Source: Paroedura picta | Taxonomy: Eukaryota; Chordata; Lepidosauria; Squamata; Gekkonidae | Length of the DNA stretch: 64,000 bases | Assembly (NCBI RefSeq): GCF_049243985.1 | Contig: NC_135369.1 | Span: 24,846,765-24,910,764, forward strand | Direction of reading: 5' to 3' | Shown here: one piece after another, positions 20,795 to 31,529 of the stretch | How the letters are laid out: each line of letters opens with the position of its first letter | How positions within the stretch are numbered: position 1 is the stretch's first letter | The notes under the pieces: model-generated | The model's database searches: none | Seen by the model: only the letters and a program-made list of their open reading frames with translations | Told to the model about the DNA's origin: nothing | Position numbers and translations under genes: made by a program

Positions 20795-22073
20795 TCTAAA
20801 GAAGAGTACCTATAGGTTACTAGGCACTGTAGATCAATCATCAGAAAGGCCAAAGCTGAGAGTGAGCTAAGATTGGCCAGGGAAGCCCATTGTAACAAGA
20901 AATGATTTTTCAGTTATGTGAGGAGCAAACGTAAAGTAAAGGAGGCAATAGGCCCACTGTTGGGTACGGATGGACAAACTCTAACGGAAGATGCAGAGAA
21001 AGCAGAAAGGCTTAGTGCCTATTTTACATCTGTTTTTCCTACAGGTCAAAGGGCTTAGGCACATCTAGAGATGGCAGTTGCCAAAGGATAGTGTCTGGGT
21101 GGCAGGTTAACATGGATAGAGAGGTTGTTGAGACGCATTTAGCTGCACTGGATGAGTTCAAATCCCCTGGGCCGGATGAAATGCACCCGAGAGTGTTCAA
21201 AGAATTTTCTGGAGAACTTGTACAGCCCTTGTCCATCATCTTTGGGACCTCTTTAAGGACTGGAGATGTCCCGGAGGACTGGAAGAGAGCAAATGTTATT
21301 CCGATCTTCAAAAAAGGGAGGAAGGATGACCCGGGACCAGTGAGTATGACCTCTCTTGTGGGGAAGATAATGGAGCAGATATTAAAGGGAGCGATCTGCA
21401 AACATCTGGAGGACAATTTGGTGATCCAAGGAAGTCAGCATGCATTTGTCTCCAACAGGTTGTGCCAGACCAACCTGGTTTTACTTTTTTGACCAAGTAA
21501 TACGTTTGCTGGATCGTGGAAATTTGGTTGATGTCATTTACTTGGATTTTAGTAAAGCTTTTGACAAGGTTCCCCATGATGTTCTGATGGATAAGTTGAA
21601 GAACTGCAATCTGGATTTTCAGATAGTTAAATGGATAGGGAATTGGTTAGAGAACTGCACTCAAAGAGTTGTCAATGGTGTTTCATCAGACTGGAGAGAG
21701 GTGAGTAGCGGGGTACCTCAGGGCTCGGTACCTCTAAGTATTTGAAAGGTTGTCACTTGGAGGAGGGCAGGATGCTGTTTCTGTTGGCTGCAGAGGAGAG
21801 GACACGCAGTAATGGGTTTAAACTTCAAGTACAACGATATAGGCTAGATATCAGGAAAAAAATTTTCACACTCAGAGTAGTTCAGCAGTGGAATAGGCTT
21901 CCTAAGGAGGTGGTGAGCTCCCCCTCACTGGCAGTCTTCAAGCAAAGGTTGGATACACACTTTTCTTGGATGCTTTAGGATGCTTAGGGCTGATCCTGCG
22001 TTGAGCAGGGGGTTGGACTAGATGGCCTGTATGGCCCCTTCCAACTCTATGATTCTATGATTCTATGATTCTA
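20795..22073 (+). mobile_element. CR1 LINE, 5' truncated and internally deleted
   Basis: Translation gives part of the CR1 ORF2 reverse transcriptase in two overlapping frames. The first runs from VETHLAALDEFKSPGPDEMH to a GSQHAFVSNRLCQTNL stretch (21091-21492). The second has DVIYLDFSKAFDKVPHD and SSGVPQGSV (21440-21745). Right after GVPQGSV the sequence jumps to the LINE's 3' end, so the YADD-like catalytic region is deleted. The 3' end reads GGGGGTTGGACTAGATGG and closes with three ATTCTATG-type repeats. The element cannot be active. Confidence 0.85.
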
Positions 22074-22800
22074 GGGTGAACCTAGGAGGGAAAGCCCCTT
22101 AGTTCAAGTAAAAGAGCAAGTAAAGGAAGGTTGCTTGGCAGTTGGGAAGGAGAGAAGAAAGCCAGAGGCTGTGAGGGCTTCCAGGAAATGGAAAAAGGAA
22201 CTAGTTGGGGAGGGTTAAAGGAGATTCCCACACAAGTTCTTGTGGGTCCCCCACTTGTCATATATCTAATTCTCAACACGGACAAATCTGTGAGGCTGGA
22301 ACCCTGAATAGACAAGGCAAGTCCTTCTACAAAACTGAAAAAGTCCCAAGTTTCCAGAAAAACCTGAAGTCTAAAAAAGTTCAAACCTGCCCTAAAAAGT
22401 AGAAGCAGCTCCTGTAGTTTTAAAAAACAAATTCCCTAAGTGGCCATTGCCAGGCAACCAGAACAATACTGCCAGCCCTCAAGCCTTGATTTCCGCCACT
22501 AAAGGGCAGGGAAGGGAGTAGAACTCTTTCCAGGGCTGTTCTGGGAAAAACCCTCTTTGAGACCACACCTGGCATCAGCCTCTGGGCAACTTGCTACACC
22601 CTGATTTGCATAACTTACCCAGGTAGGGCTGCTTGCTACTGTTCAACAGTAACCACCCCCTGTAAGCCAGTTAGGTGTAGCATTGGTGGATGGAAAAGAG
22701 AAAGAATTGGAGAAAAGTCAGGATATGATGGTTGCAGGAGGAGGAAAAGGGAAAATGTTGTGAGAAATGGAGATAAAGGGGAAATTGAGTGCATTATGCA
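22074..22800. other. Gene-less stretch
   Basis: No exon or repeat that I recognise, apart from a diverged CTCF-like motif near 22490. Confidence 0.35.
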
Positions 22801-22804
22801 AGTC

Positions 22805-23040
22805 CTTGACGTTTTCAGTATGGTAGAGTGGCTGAAATGTTGGACTAGACCTAGGAAACCCAGGGTGAACTCCTTCCATTAGCTATAAGGCTCACTGGAT
22901 GACCTTGGGCCAGCCATTCTCTATCAGTTTAACCTACCACATGGGATTAATGCAAGGATTAAAAGGGAAGAAGAGAGTAGCATGTGTGCAATCCTGAGGT
23001 TCTTGGAAGGCAGCATAAAACAATATGGTAGGTGTCATGC
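22805..23040 (+). mobile_element. Diverged tRNA-derived SINE
   Basis: It has GGTAGAGTGGCTGAAATGTT, then GATGACCTTGGGCCAGCC and a terminal GGAAGGCAGCATAAAACAAT. It is older and more diverged than the family A copies. Confidence 0.5.
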
Positions 23041-24899
23041 ACATATTTAGTATTCTTTCATGATATCCTCGAGTTCTAGAGAGCAGCTGTCAAATCAAAT
23101 CAGAAACCTTTATTAGACATTTGTTACAAATTGCATAGAGAGAGCAGCTGTCAACTGGAATGGTGAATGGCCAGCACTGGACTTGATGAACCAGTGGCAT
23201 AAGGCAGTTTGGTTTGTGTGTTATTGGGGCTATATAAGAACATCAGGGATCTCACCAGAGTGGGACAAGAGGTATGCCTGAGACCCAGCTGAGAGGGGCA
23301 GCTTCATCTGTTCGGACTCCCCCACTGCCTTCTCACCAGCATGGGGGAAGCTCCTTTCTGTCGATATGGCAAGATGGAGGCCATTGCATGAGAAACATGG
23401 AGGCTACATGTCTCGGGCATCCTGAAGGCCACTGTTAAAGGATTTCAGGTAGTGTTTTTGGTTCCCTCTCTAAGGGAACTTGCTTGCTGTGTCTCACAAT
23501 AATCCTCCACAGTAGTTCAAGCAAAGAGAGAATGCCCAGGATTGACCAAAGAAGGTTAGGATTACAGGGGGATTTGAAATAATGCCAGCAAGCCATGCCT
23601 ACCTCCCACACACCCCAATGCCCAAAAGGGCCCCAGCCGCCTGCTCTGGCTGTCATGGTGGCCAAAATCAAAGTGCCTTCCAGCCTGCTTCACTAGGCCA
23701 GAAACATGGCCTAGGTATGTCTCCCCTCCCGTCCCCGGTATAGAAGATGAAATTTCTACTGGACTCGCCAACACACTTGATTTTTGCTATCTTTTTTTAC
23801 TAATTGTAGAAGATGTTACTGTACAGAGCCTGATGCTAACAATCCCTGTGAAATATCATCCCATTTTTCTTTTAATTCCCTCCAATGCATTGAGATATCG
23901 ATAATATGCCATCTACTGTGTTTGTACCATAGAATCATAGACCATCACTTAAAAAAAAATCCACTTTTTTTTTTTAACTTTCACTTTTATTCCAAAATAT
24001 TCACATCCAGACCCAACATAGGTCAAGAATTTGCAGCACAAAGACTCCATACATAGTACATAGAGCTCTGGTAATATACAGCTACAAATGTGCTTACATA
24101 TCTCTCTTTTTTAAAAAAGCAAACCTAGTCTTCTTCTTTTTTACAATTGTACATTATTATTTATTTTTTTTACAATATCCCACATTCTGACAACATGAGA
24201 ATTCATTAAAAAATTCAGAGGATTCAATCCTGATACTTGATCGTAGATAATTCTACAAAGAATAATAGCACCACTCCGAACACAGGGGAGTGGCACACAG
24301 GCTGCAGACGCTGGGTTTTTGGACAAGGGAGGGGGGCAAAAAGAGAAGCACAGACCTCCATTATCTGACACACAAATCTGTGTTCAGCACAGGGGTTTTG
24401 GCAGAATTCTGGAGAGTTCCACATGCTCTCTTACAGAACCATTTCTTTAAAAAAAATTATATATCAAGATAGCCATCAGTATTTATATATATTTATATTA
24501 AAAAAAACATTTCGGTTCCGCGCCATCATCTGGACCAGTATATCTCCCCTCCTTGTGGCTGCTGTTCATTGCAGCACGGCTGGGGGGGGGGGGAGACATT
24601 TGGGGTTGTAAAAAAATCATTCCAACTAGCTCATACTATGATCCTGTGGAAACAGGAAATACCTTGTTTTGATCAGAGCTGATGAAATCATGTTATGAGC
24701 AAAATATATGTGTATATTCTGCTGAAATGCCAGTAAGATATCTGTGGATGTGGGAGCTGGCAGAGAGATATTGAAACCCTGGTTTTCTGTTAGAGGGGGG
24801 CATATTCACAGTTCAAATTTATTGTAAGCCACAAGGATTCCTGTGGCTCACCTAGTCTGGCCTATCCAGCAGCAAAATTGCACTGGTCCAGATGAGAGA

Positions 24900-25150
24900 A
24901 GAGCTGGGTTTTCTATACCCTACTTTTCATTACCCGAATGAGGCACCAAGCCGTGTACAAACACTTTACCCTTCCTCTCCCCACCCTGCAAGGTAGGTGG
25001 GACTGAGAGTGCTCTGAGAGAACTGCTCTGAGAGAACAGCTCTAAGAGAATTGTGTCTAGCCCAAGCTCACCCAACTGGCTGCATATGGAGGAGTGGGGA
25101 ATCAAACCGGGTTCTTTAGATTAGATTCCGCCACTCTTAGCCATGCTGGT
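24900..25150 (-). mobile_element. tRNA-derived SINE, family A, reverse copy
   Basis: It has landmarks TTTTCTATACCCTACTTTTC, CTTCCTCTCCCCACCCTGC and GTGGGGAATCAAACCGG. It lies downstream of the NPAS4 stop codon, on the NPAS4 antisense (plus) strand as read. Confidence 0.7.
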
Positions 25151-25466
25151 TCTTCAGGAATGCACCAATTGTCCTTGCTTAATTTGCACCCAGAAGGCCG
25201 GTAGTGCTGGGTTCGACTCCATGTATGCCTTCCTTGATCTTTAGCAGACTCATTTTTTCGGTAGCAATTGTCACAAGCAATCTCTCTGCCAGGTCTGACA
25301 TTCATTTCAGCCCAGAAAAATAATGCATACAATGGGTGTGAACACAGATGGTCATGGAACTAGAAATGGGTTCATCTCTCAGAGCAGTTCTGAGAACTAA
25401 AAAAGGGGAGAGGTCATTAGAAGGAGGCTAATAATAACCACCCTGTCAGAACTGGGTGAGTTAAAG

Positions 25467-25602
25467 CAGGGGGAGTCAACCTGTGGTCCTCCGGATGTTC
25501 ATGGACTACAATTCCCATGAGCTACTGCCAGCAAACATTGGCAGGGGCTCATGGGAAATGTAGTCCATGAACATCTGGAAGACCACAGGTTGACTACCCC
25601 TG
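25467..25602. mobile_element. Foldback hAT MITE with exact 8-bp TSD
   Basis: The element starts CAGGGGGAGTCAACCTGTGG and its end mirrors this (CCACAGGTTGACTACCCCTG). The two halves pair almost completely through GTTCATGGACTACAATTCCC. AGTTAAAG flanks both sides (25459-25466 and 25603-25610). A second copy is at 49834-49969. Confidence 0.9.
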
Positions 25603-26184
25603 AGTTAAAGCTTGAATTGTTGGGATTTCTTTGGGAACAGAAGTGCAGAGGATAGCAGCGAGAGAGAGAAAAAGAAGAAAGTAGCACATTGCCAGCCATT
25701 GGCCCTTACAGCTGTAGGTTCTAGTACCACCTACACATTCTGTGGTCTGGGCAGGGGGACCGATTGGGAGAGGATGAATCATTCCCAAGGCATGCACAAA
25801 ATGGCTGCACGGGTGTTTTGCTCCAACTGTGCGTCGAATGCCCGTGGAAGCAGCCAAGGTGCAGGGCCCCGCCTCAGATTTCTTAGTAAATTACATACAA
25901 GGTTACTCACTACGAGTGAATACAATAACATGTGTAAGTCCCCTTACAATGGTCCTTTCCTTAGCTCTGATCAGCTTCGATGTCTCAGAATCAAGAAATA
26001 ATCTTTTTTTGTTATTTAAAAAAACAACAACAAAAAAGTCCTTCCCCAGAAACCCCCACCCCAGGAAGCCGGGCAGACATCCTCTTGGTTTGTCAGTGGA
26101 GTGCTTTCCAGGGGGGTTCGGCAGAAGAAAATCCTTAAGTTATGACAATATGCCATACTCGGAGAAGTAAGTCACGGACTTATT

Positions 26185-29100
26185 TCAAAACGAAGGGTCA
26201 CTTTTGCTTCCATCTGAAGAAGGAGACACAAAACAAGGAGGGGGTTGGTTAGTAGTCTGACCACACGTGTCCAAATTCATCTCAACATTCATAAAGGATA
26301 GACATTTGTTGTCTGTTGCTGAGTGGCCAGTTGCAAAAGGGCCATGCAGTATCGACGATTTCTCCCCACCCTCCCTTTGCTTTATCTGATTTAAAAACTA
26401 ACAATTAACCCTTTCCCTCCTTCCAAGCCCAGTTCCAATGCTTACCTTCATGGAAGCCTTCTTGCATATGGCTCTGGAGTTGATACAACTCATCTAACCC
26501 ATCACAGGGAGAGTTTGAGGCACGTGTCTCAAAGGCTGTTTCATAGGAGGCCAGTTCTTCCAAAAAGCATCGCTCTTCTGGAGGCAGGTCCATGCTGGGC
26601 GAGGGAGCCAAGGCTCCTTGGCTACTATCTTCGTTGTCCAAGCTCATTGGACTACTGACATTCCCACCGCAGAACTGGTGGTGAGGGCACCTCACACCTG
26701 TGCCACCTTTCTCAAACAGAGAGGCGGACAGGTCTTGGAGAAGGGTCTCAAGAGCATCCTCTTCCAGGAGATCTTCCTCTGGGCAGGTTAACAAGGAGAA
26801 GTCGATGCTCCTCCAATTCTTTGGAAGTTGGAAGTCCAGGCATGCTTCGGGGGTGGTGGCCGGCGCAGAGAAGTCAACTGCAAGCTGGCTGTTCTTGGCC
26901 AGCTCTCTGGAAGGGATGGAGCTGAAAGCTTCGGCCAGGCTGCTGATCTGCTGGGCCAATAATTTGATCTCATTCTTCTCTTTTTCAGAATATCTGAAGA
27001 AAGTCTGTTTGATGGGCGACGCCTCCGGAGTTAGGATCCCCTCAGGCACCATGGGCACATCAATATAGAGGGGACCTCTGATCTCAGGCAAGGTCATGAC
27101 GGTACAGTCCCCATTACCAGGGCTGTCCGGGGTAGGCGGTAACTTCTCATAGAGAACACTGCATTGTTCCTGGGTGTAGAACAGCTCCGAGGAGGTGGTG
27201 GTGACCGTGGTGGTTGTGGCAGCAGCAGATGGAGTGGGGGCAGTCACTGAAGGCAAAGCCGCTGGGGCAGAGCTTGGAGTGTAAGACTCCTGGGTTGCAA
27301 AGAGGAAGGCAGGGCCTTGGTGTGGTGTATAGGGAGGGGTGCAGACAAAGTCCTTGGAGGAGGTTCCAGGGTTGTCCCTCCTTAAACTCTGCTCGTAGCT
27401 TGTTGGTACAACCACATAGCTGAATGCCGGGCCTTTGGCCAGAAGGCTGAGTGTGGAGCCGGGGGCCTCCTCCATGGAGGAGATATTACCGGGCTCCACC
27501 ATCTCCTGGGGCAGTCCAGCAGGGGTCGTCTCTGTGAATCCCGAAGGGCAATCTGTGCCACCCACAGCACTAAAGTCAAAGGATGGCACAGCGACACTGC
27601 CAGTTGGGGTACTGGCCATGGGTGTGAAGACTTGGTCAGGGCTGGAGAGCTGTCCTGGAGACAGAAGGCTTTCCAAGAAAGGTGGGGTGCTTCCAAGGAC
27701 ATAAGCCACTTGACTTTCTTCTGTGGTCAGCTGTTGCTTGAGGCACCAAGCTTCAGAATCACTGGGAGGAGCAAATAAACAGCGAGGTTAGTTCATCTTT
27801 CTGGCAGACCCAGGCCTCAGCAAAACATAGACAGTTATGCTTGCTCTCTGCGTTCCTTTGTTAATGTTTAATCTTCCTTTCCTCCATTCTATTCCTAATT
27901 CCAAACTTTTAATTTTCTAAATTTGTTATTGGATTTATATTCCGTCCTGTCTTTGGAAAATCAGGGTGGATTACATGTATCAGATAAAGCAAGAACCTGT
28001 CTATTTTTTTTTTTTTTGGTATAGTAATCTCTTTAAAGTTGCAAAGTACTGTAAAATTCCTACACTCAGTTCCTTCCTGCCTTGTTTTCCAGTATAGTCT
28101 TGCTGCCCATTCCTTTTGATTTCTTTCCTTTTATTTTTTTAAAAATTTGCTTATGAATCCAGGAGCAAGGGCCTTTAGATTGAAATGAAATAAGGTGGGG
28201 AATCAAGGACACCTCTGGCTGTGTGGGGAGACATCCCACAATATCCCTGCTCAGACTTCACCAAAAGTTGCTTGCCCCTGTTGCTTCCTCCTGCTTTTCC
28301 AGACATTTCAGCCTAACTGGTGAGTCTGAAGGCTGAAAGCTCCTGCGGACAGAGTCACTGCTTAGCAGATTTATAAGCAGCCACTCATCTGAGAGGTCTG
28401 GCTTGTGATAGAGCTTATCATTTCCCTGCAACAGCAGCTTTACAGAAGGCAAGCAGAGGTGACCATGCTTAGGGAAGCTTTGGCTGTGGGGCACAATGCA
28501 GACTTATGGACTGCTAGCACCCAATGCATTTTCTGACACTAGATCTTTGCAGTTCTCATCTTAGCAATTTCTGCCAGAGGCCTCGACTTTCCCATTCTTC
28601 TCTTCCCCTCCACCCCTCCAACACGGATCTGACACTGAACAAAAGGAGGCAAGACTCTAACTGCAAGGATGGCAGAAAGCCTTCACAATTCTACCTGTTG
28701 CTAAGCTTACTAAGAACCATAATTGGTCTCCATGCCGGCCCGCCCCAATCGCGAGAGGTCCTCGATCTCTACCTGATGATGTAGCTGTGGCAAGTGATGG
28801 GGACCTCTGTATTCTCCAAGCGGAGTAGCGAGTAGATCCATATCCAGTTCAAGCCATCTTTAGTTTGAAGTCGAAGAACCATTTCAGCTTGGGTTTCACT
28901 TGCGTCACCCACTGGAGAAAGAAGCACACACAAAAAAACCCACATTTAGACCTTCGGGCTTACCAAAAGAAGCAGCTGAATCACTGTTTCCCAGGACCCA
29001 CAGCAAATGGAAGGAGTGAAATAGAATGGCAGAGATACTCACACAGTCGGTAATGCTGGGCTGAAGCATGCGTCAGATCTTCTGGGTGGACCAGGCTGTA

Positions 29101-31250
29101 CCACGACTTGCTTAAAAGCTCGTTTTTCTCAAAGCCCAAGTGGAAAATCACACTAGAAAACCAAAAGAATCAAAAAGAGAACCGTCAGTGCTGGCCAATC
29201 AACAGTTTGTCATCTGTTAACTTTGACTCCTCCCTGGCTGCCCCTCATCCCTCCCACACTCTGTGCCTGGCCCCAGAATGCCATCTCACCTTTCAGAGAT
29301 GTCCACAATGGCCAAGTCTTTTGTGTGGTGACTCTCAAACGAGGACAGGAAGAATGAATTTTGAGTCATTCTGGGCTTGGGGTCAAGAGGAGTGCAAAAG
29401 GCAGTGAAGACAGGGTTAGTAGACCAGTAGGACCCGGCTGGCGGCTGATGGAACCTCCCTCGGATAAGCACTAGCTTGTTTCCTGCACTTTGCCGACGGA
29501 TAGTCTTGGAAGTGTTAAAGTGGCAACGGAAGAGTCGACCTGCAATACAGAAAGCGACGGAAAGGTCAGGAAAGAAAGCCACGAAAATATCAGCTGCTTA
29601 GTACAGTCACACTGCTAACACATTTTCTAACAGAAAGCATGAGATGGTTCTACTCTGCTGGGATTTGACGCTTGGCAAGCCATCAGCCTTTTAACACGAG
29701 AAGCATTTCTGTGCACCGGTCTTTAAAGAAAATTCTTGGGCTCAAACCTTGTGACTAGAACCTTTTCTTCCCAAAGCAGACATTGGTGGCTCGGTGGTGA
29801 AGGAAGGCTATCTTGCCTCTATAATTGCTTCACATTTTTCAGGACTGAACCTAGGCATGGGGGCAGGGGGCAGAAATGTGCTGGAATTGCCTTGGCGAGT
29901 CGGACTGAATCACACCTAGCTGGGTATATTTCTGTTCTCATGCTTGCTGGTCAACTTATACATCAACTGTCTCCCTCATTTGGATTGCTTTCTCAGCCAC
30001 AATTCCTCCATCCCATACATTTCATAGTACAAGCCCAAGTTACAGAAGGAACTTACTGGTATCTACTGGAGAGGGCAGAGCCAGCTGGTTCCGCATCACA
30101 AAGTGATCCACTGGGTCAATAATGTCGTAGATGCTGTCCCCTTGGGCAACCAAGTCCACCTGTGGGTTAAAGGAGAAGGACATAAGCTGAGATTGAAAAA
30201 CCAAGCACTCTCACACCAAACATTGTGTTATCAGAGTTGCTGGTAGTAACAAAAAGGAAACAACATTCAACATCCAGACAGATCGAGAACTGATATTTGT
30301 ACATGAAGTAAAAATTATCAAAAGCTCTAGATTAAGTGCTCATGATATAGAGTTCTAGTATGTCTAGTTTAATGGCTCAATATGTCTAGTTTAATGTCTA
30401 AGAGTACCTGAAACACTTTCAGGTTGTTGTATAACTAGGTGAATATCCAAAGGGTTATCCCATCTCTCCACTTTACAGGGGAAACTTCACGGAGTCACAC
30501 ACACGCGCTCTCTCTCTCTCTAAAAACCTACAATCTGGTCAAATGCTTACCACGGAGTGCCCCAGGTGCTCAGCAACATTTTCTGACACGTAGATGAGTT
30601 TGCCCTCTCCGGTGAACGCCAGAAGAAAGCCTGGAAGCGACTGCATGAATTCCTCCAAGTCCTGGGAAGAAAGCAACCCCTCCAAGCCTTCTGAAGTTGT
30701 ACCTATTGAGAAAGAAAAGGCGAGAAATCAGCTGTGGTCTGTTTTTAGTATTGTATCCCGGGCTAGTATGCCCAGCTTAATAGAATACTCTCTCTGACAA
30801 TGACAATGAATTATATTTCAGCACCAGGGACAGCGACTGCGACTGCCTGCCTCTTGCTGGCCATTTCAGCACCAGGGACAGCGGACTTTCCCACCTTCCC
30901 TCATTTCAGCACCACAGAGAGAGAGACCTGTTGGCTCCCTCCATCCCAAAGACACTTTGTTCCATTAGATTCCGCCTCCCAACTTTAGGCTTTAACCGGT
31001 ATACCCCCATCTCCGGCAACTCTCTGCCCTCTCAAGCCTTAAGCTCTTTTTTGAATGCATCAGCCAGTTAGTTACCTTTGGAGAAGAAGATGGATTTTCG
31101 AGTGTAGATGCACGCCAAAGACATAATGTGCAGGTACGACAGCCGGAGTTTATCCCCTTCAGCGATGGGCAACAGGTCCTTAAGATTCCTGATTTCCGCA
31201 TTGATCTGGTCTCGCCGTGCCTTGGAAGCTCCCTTCGTCGACCGATACAT
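26185..31250 (-). CDS. NPAS4: Neuronal PAS domain protein 4, eight coding exons
   Basis: NPAS4 is a nuclear bHLH-PAS transcription factor induced by neuronal calcium signalling. It pairs with ARNT-family partners to control activity-dependent synaptic genes. Coding exons (minus): 31250-31076, 30702-30551, 30159-30057, 29539-29290, 29152-29043, 28911-28773, 27761-26446 and 26213-26185. Every junction is GT-AG and the phases join exactly, giving about 757 residues (human about 802). Residues 1-53 are the bHLH ([20 protein letters not shown], then [12 protein letters not shown]). PAS-A spans exons 2-3 ([33 protein letters not shown]). PAS-B spans exons 4-6 ([32 protein letters not shown]). Exon 7 holds the transactivation region with the conserved [23 protein letters not shown] and [13 protein letters not shown] stretches. 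The last exon encodes only the end, DGSKSDPSF. The region rich in QLTP repeats in mammals is replaced by a shorter Ala/Thr/Ser-rich stretch. The frame is intact throughout. Confidence 0.97.
30817..30925 (+). promoter_or_regulatory. RE1/NRSE (REST) site array in NPAS4 intron 1
   Basis: Two 21-bp sites at 30817-30837 and 30865-30885 each carry the canonical left half TTCAGCACC, a 2-bp gap, and the right half GGACAGCG. They match the REST consensus at about 19 and 18 of 21 positions. A third left half (TTCAGCACCACAGAG) begins at 30905. REST is the repressor that silences neuronal genes in other tissues. The array lies inside intron 1 (30703-31075), antisense to the gene. Confidence 0.85.
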
Positions 31251-31364
31251 CTCGGCTCACGAAGATCCGTGTGGCTGGCGCTCCGTCTCCCTTTGGTTTG
31301 TGTCTCTCTGTCTCCCAGATGTCTGCCTGTGGATCTGGTTGAGAACCACAGCCTGCCTCCCATC

Positions 31365-31371
31365 TTTTATA
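31365..31371 (-). promoter_or_regulatory. NPAS4 TATA box
   Basis: TATAAAA on the minus strand lies about 115 bp upstream of the ATG. It predicts a transcription start near 31335-31345 and a 5' UTR of roughly 90 bases. A TATA box is usual for immediate early genes. The G/C-rich flanks fit a core promoter. Confidence 0.7.
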
Positions 31372-31495
31372 GGCTGTCGGGAGTGTGGGCACTGGCATGT
31401 TAAGGAAAGTGGGGCGGGAAGATTTGTTCAGATCAATGGAGGGACATGGCTGCAGAGCCGCTCCCCCCTCCCTTCTTTGGGCTTGGGGGAACCCA

Positions 31496-31521
31496 ACGTC
31501 ACTAGCTCCTGAATGACGTGG
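31496..31521. promoter_or_regulatory. Paired CRE-like motifs upstream of NPAS4
   Basis: TGACGT (minus strand, 31496-31501) and TGACGTGG (plus strand, 31514-31521) lie about 125-150 bp upstream of the TATA box. CREB/ATF sites suit a calcium-induced gene. Both are half or near-consensus sites. Confidence 0.5.
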
Positions 31522-31529
31522 TGAGAGGT

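Larger units (their letters stand above)
23986..26184 (-). other. 3' flank of NPAS4, possible 3' UTR
   Basis: Minus strand downstream of the NPAS4 stop. The first canonical AATAAA that I find lies at 23986-23991, more than 2 kb away. It is preceded by an AT-rich segment (24000-24620) of UTR-like composition. A SINE (24900-25150) and a foldback hAT MITE (25467-25602) lie between. A shorter UTR using a variant signal is equally possible. Transcript data would decide. Confidence 0.25.

Noticed and set aside
22485-22505. CTCF-like motif CCACTAAAGGGCAG
   Set aside because: One of the key G positions is wrong and the surroundings give no support.
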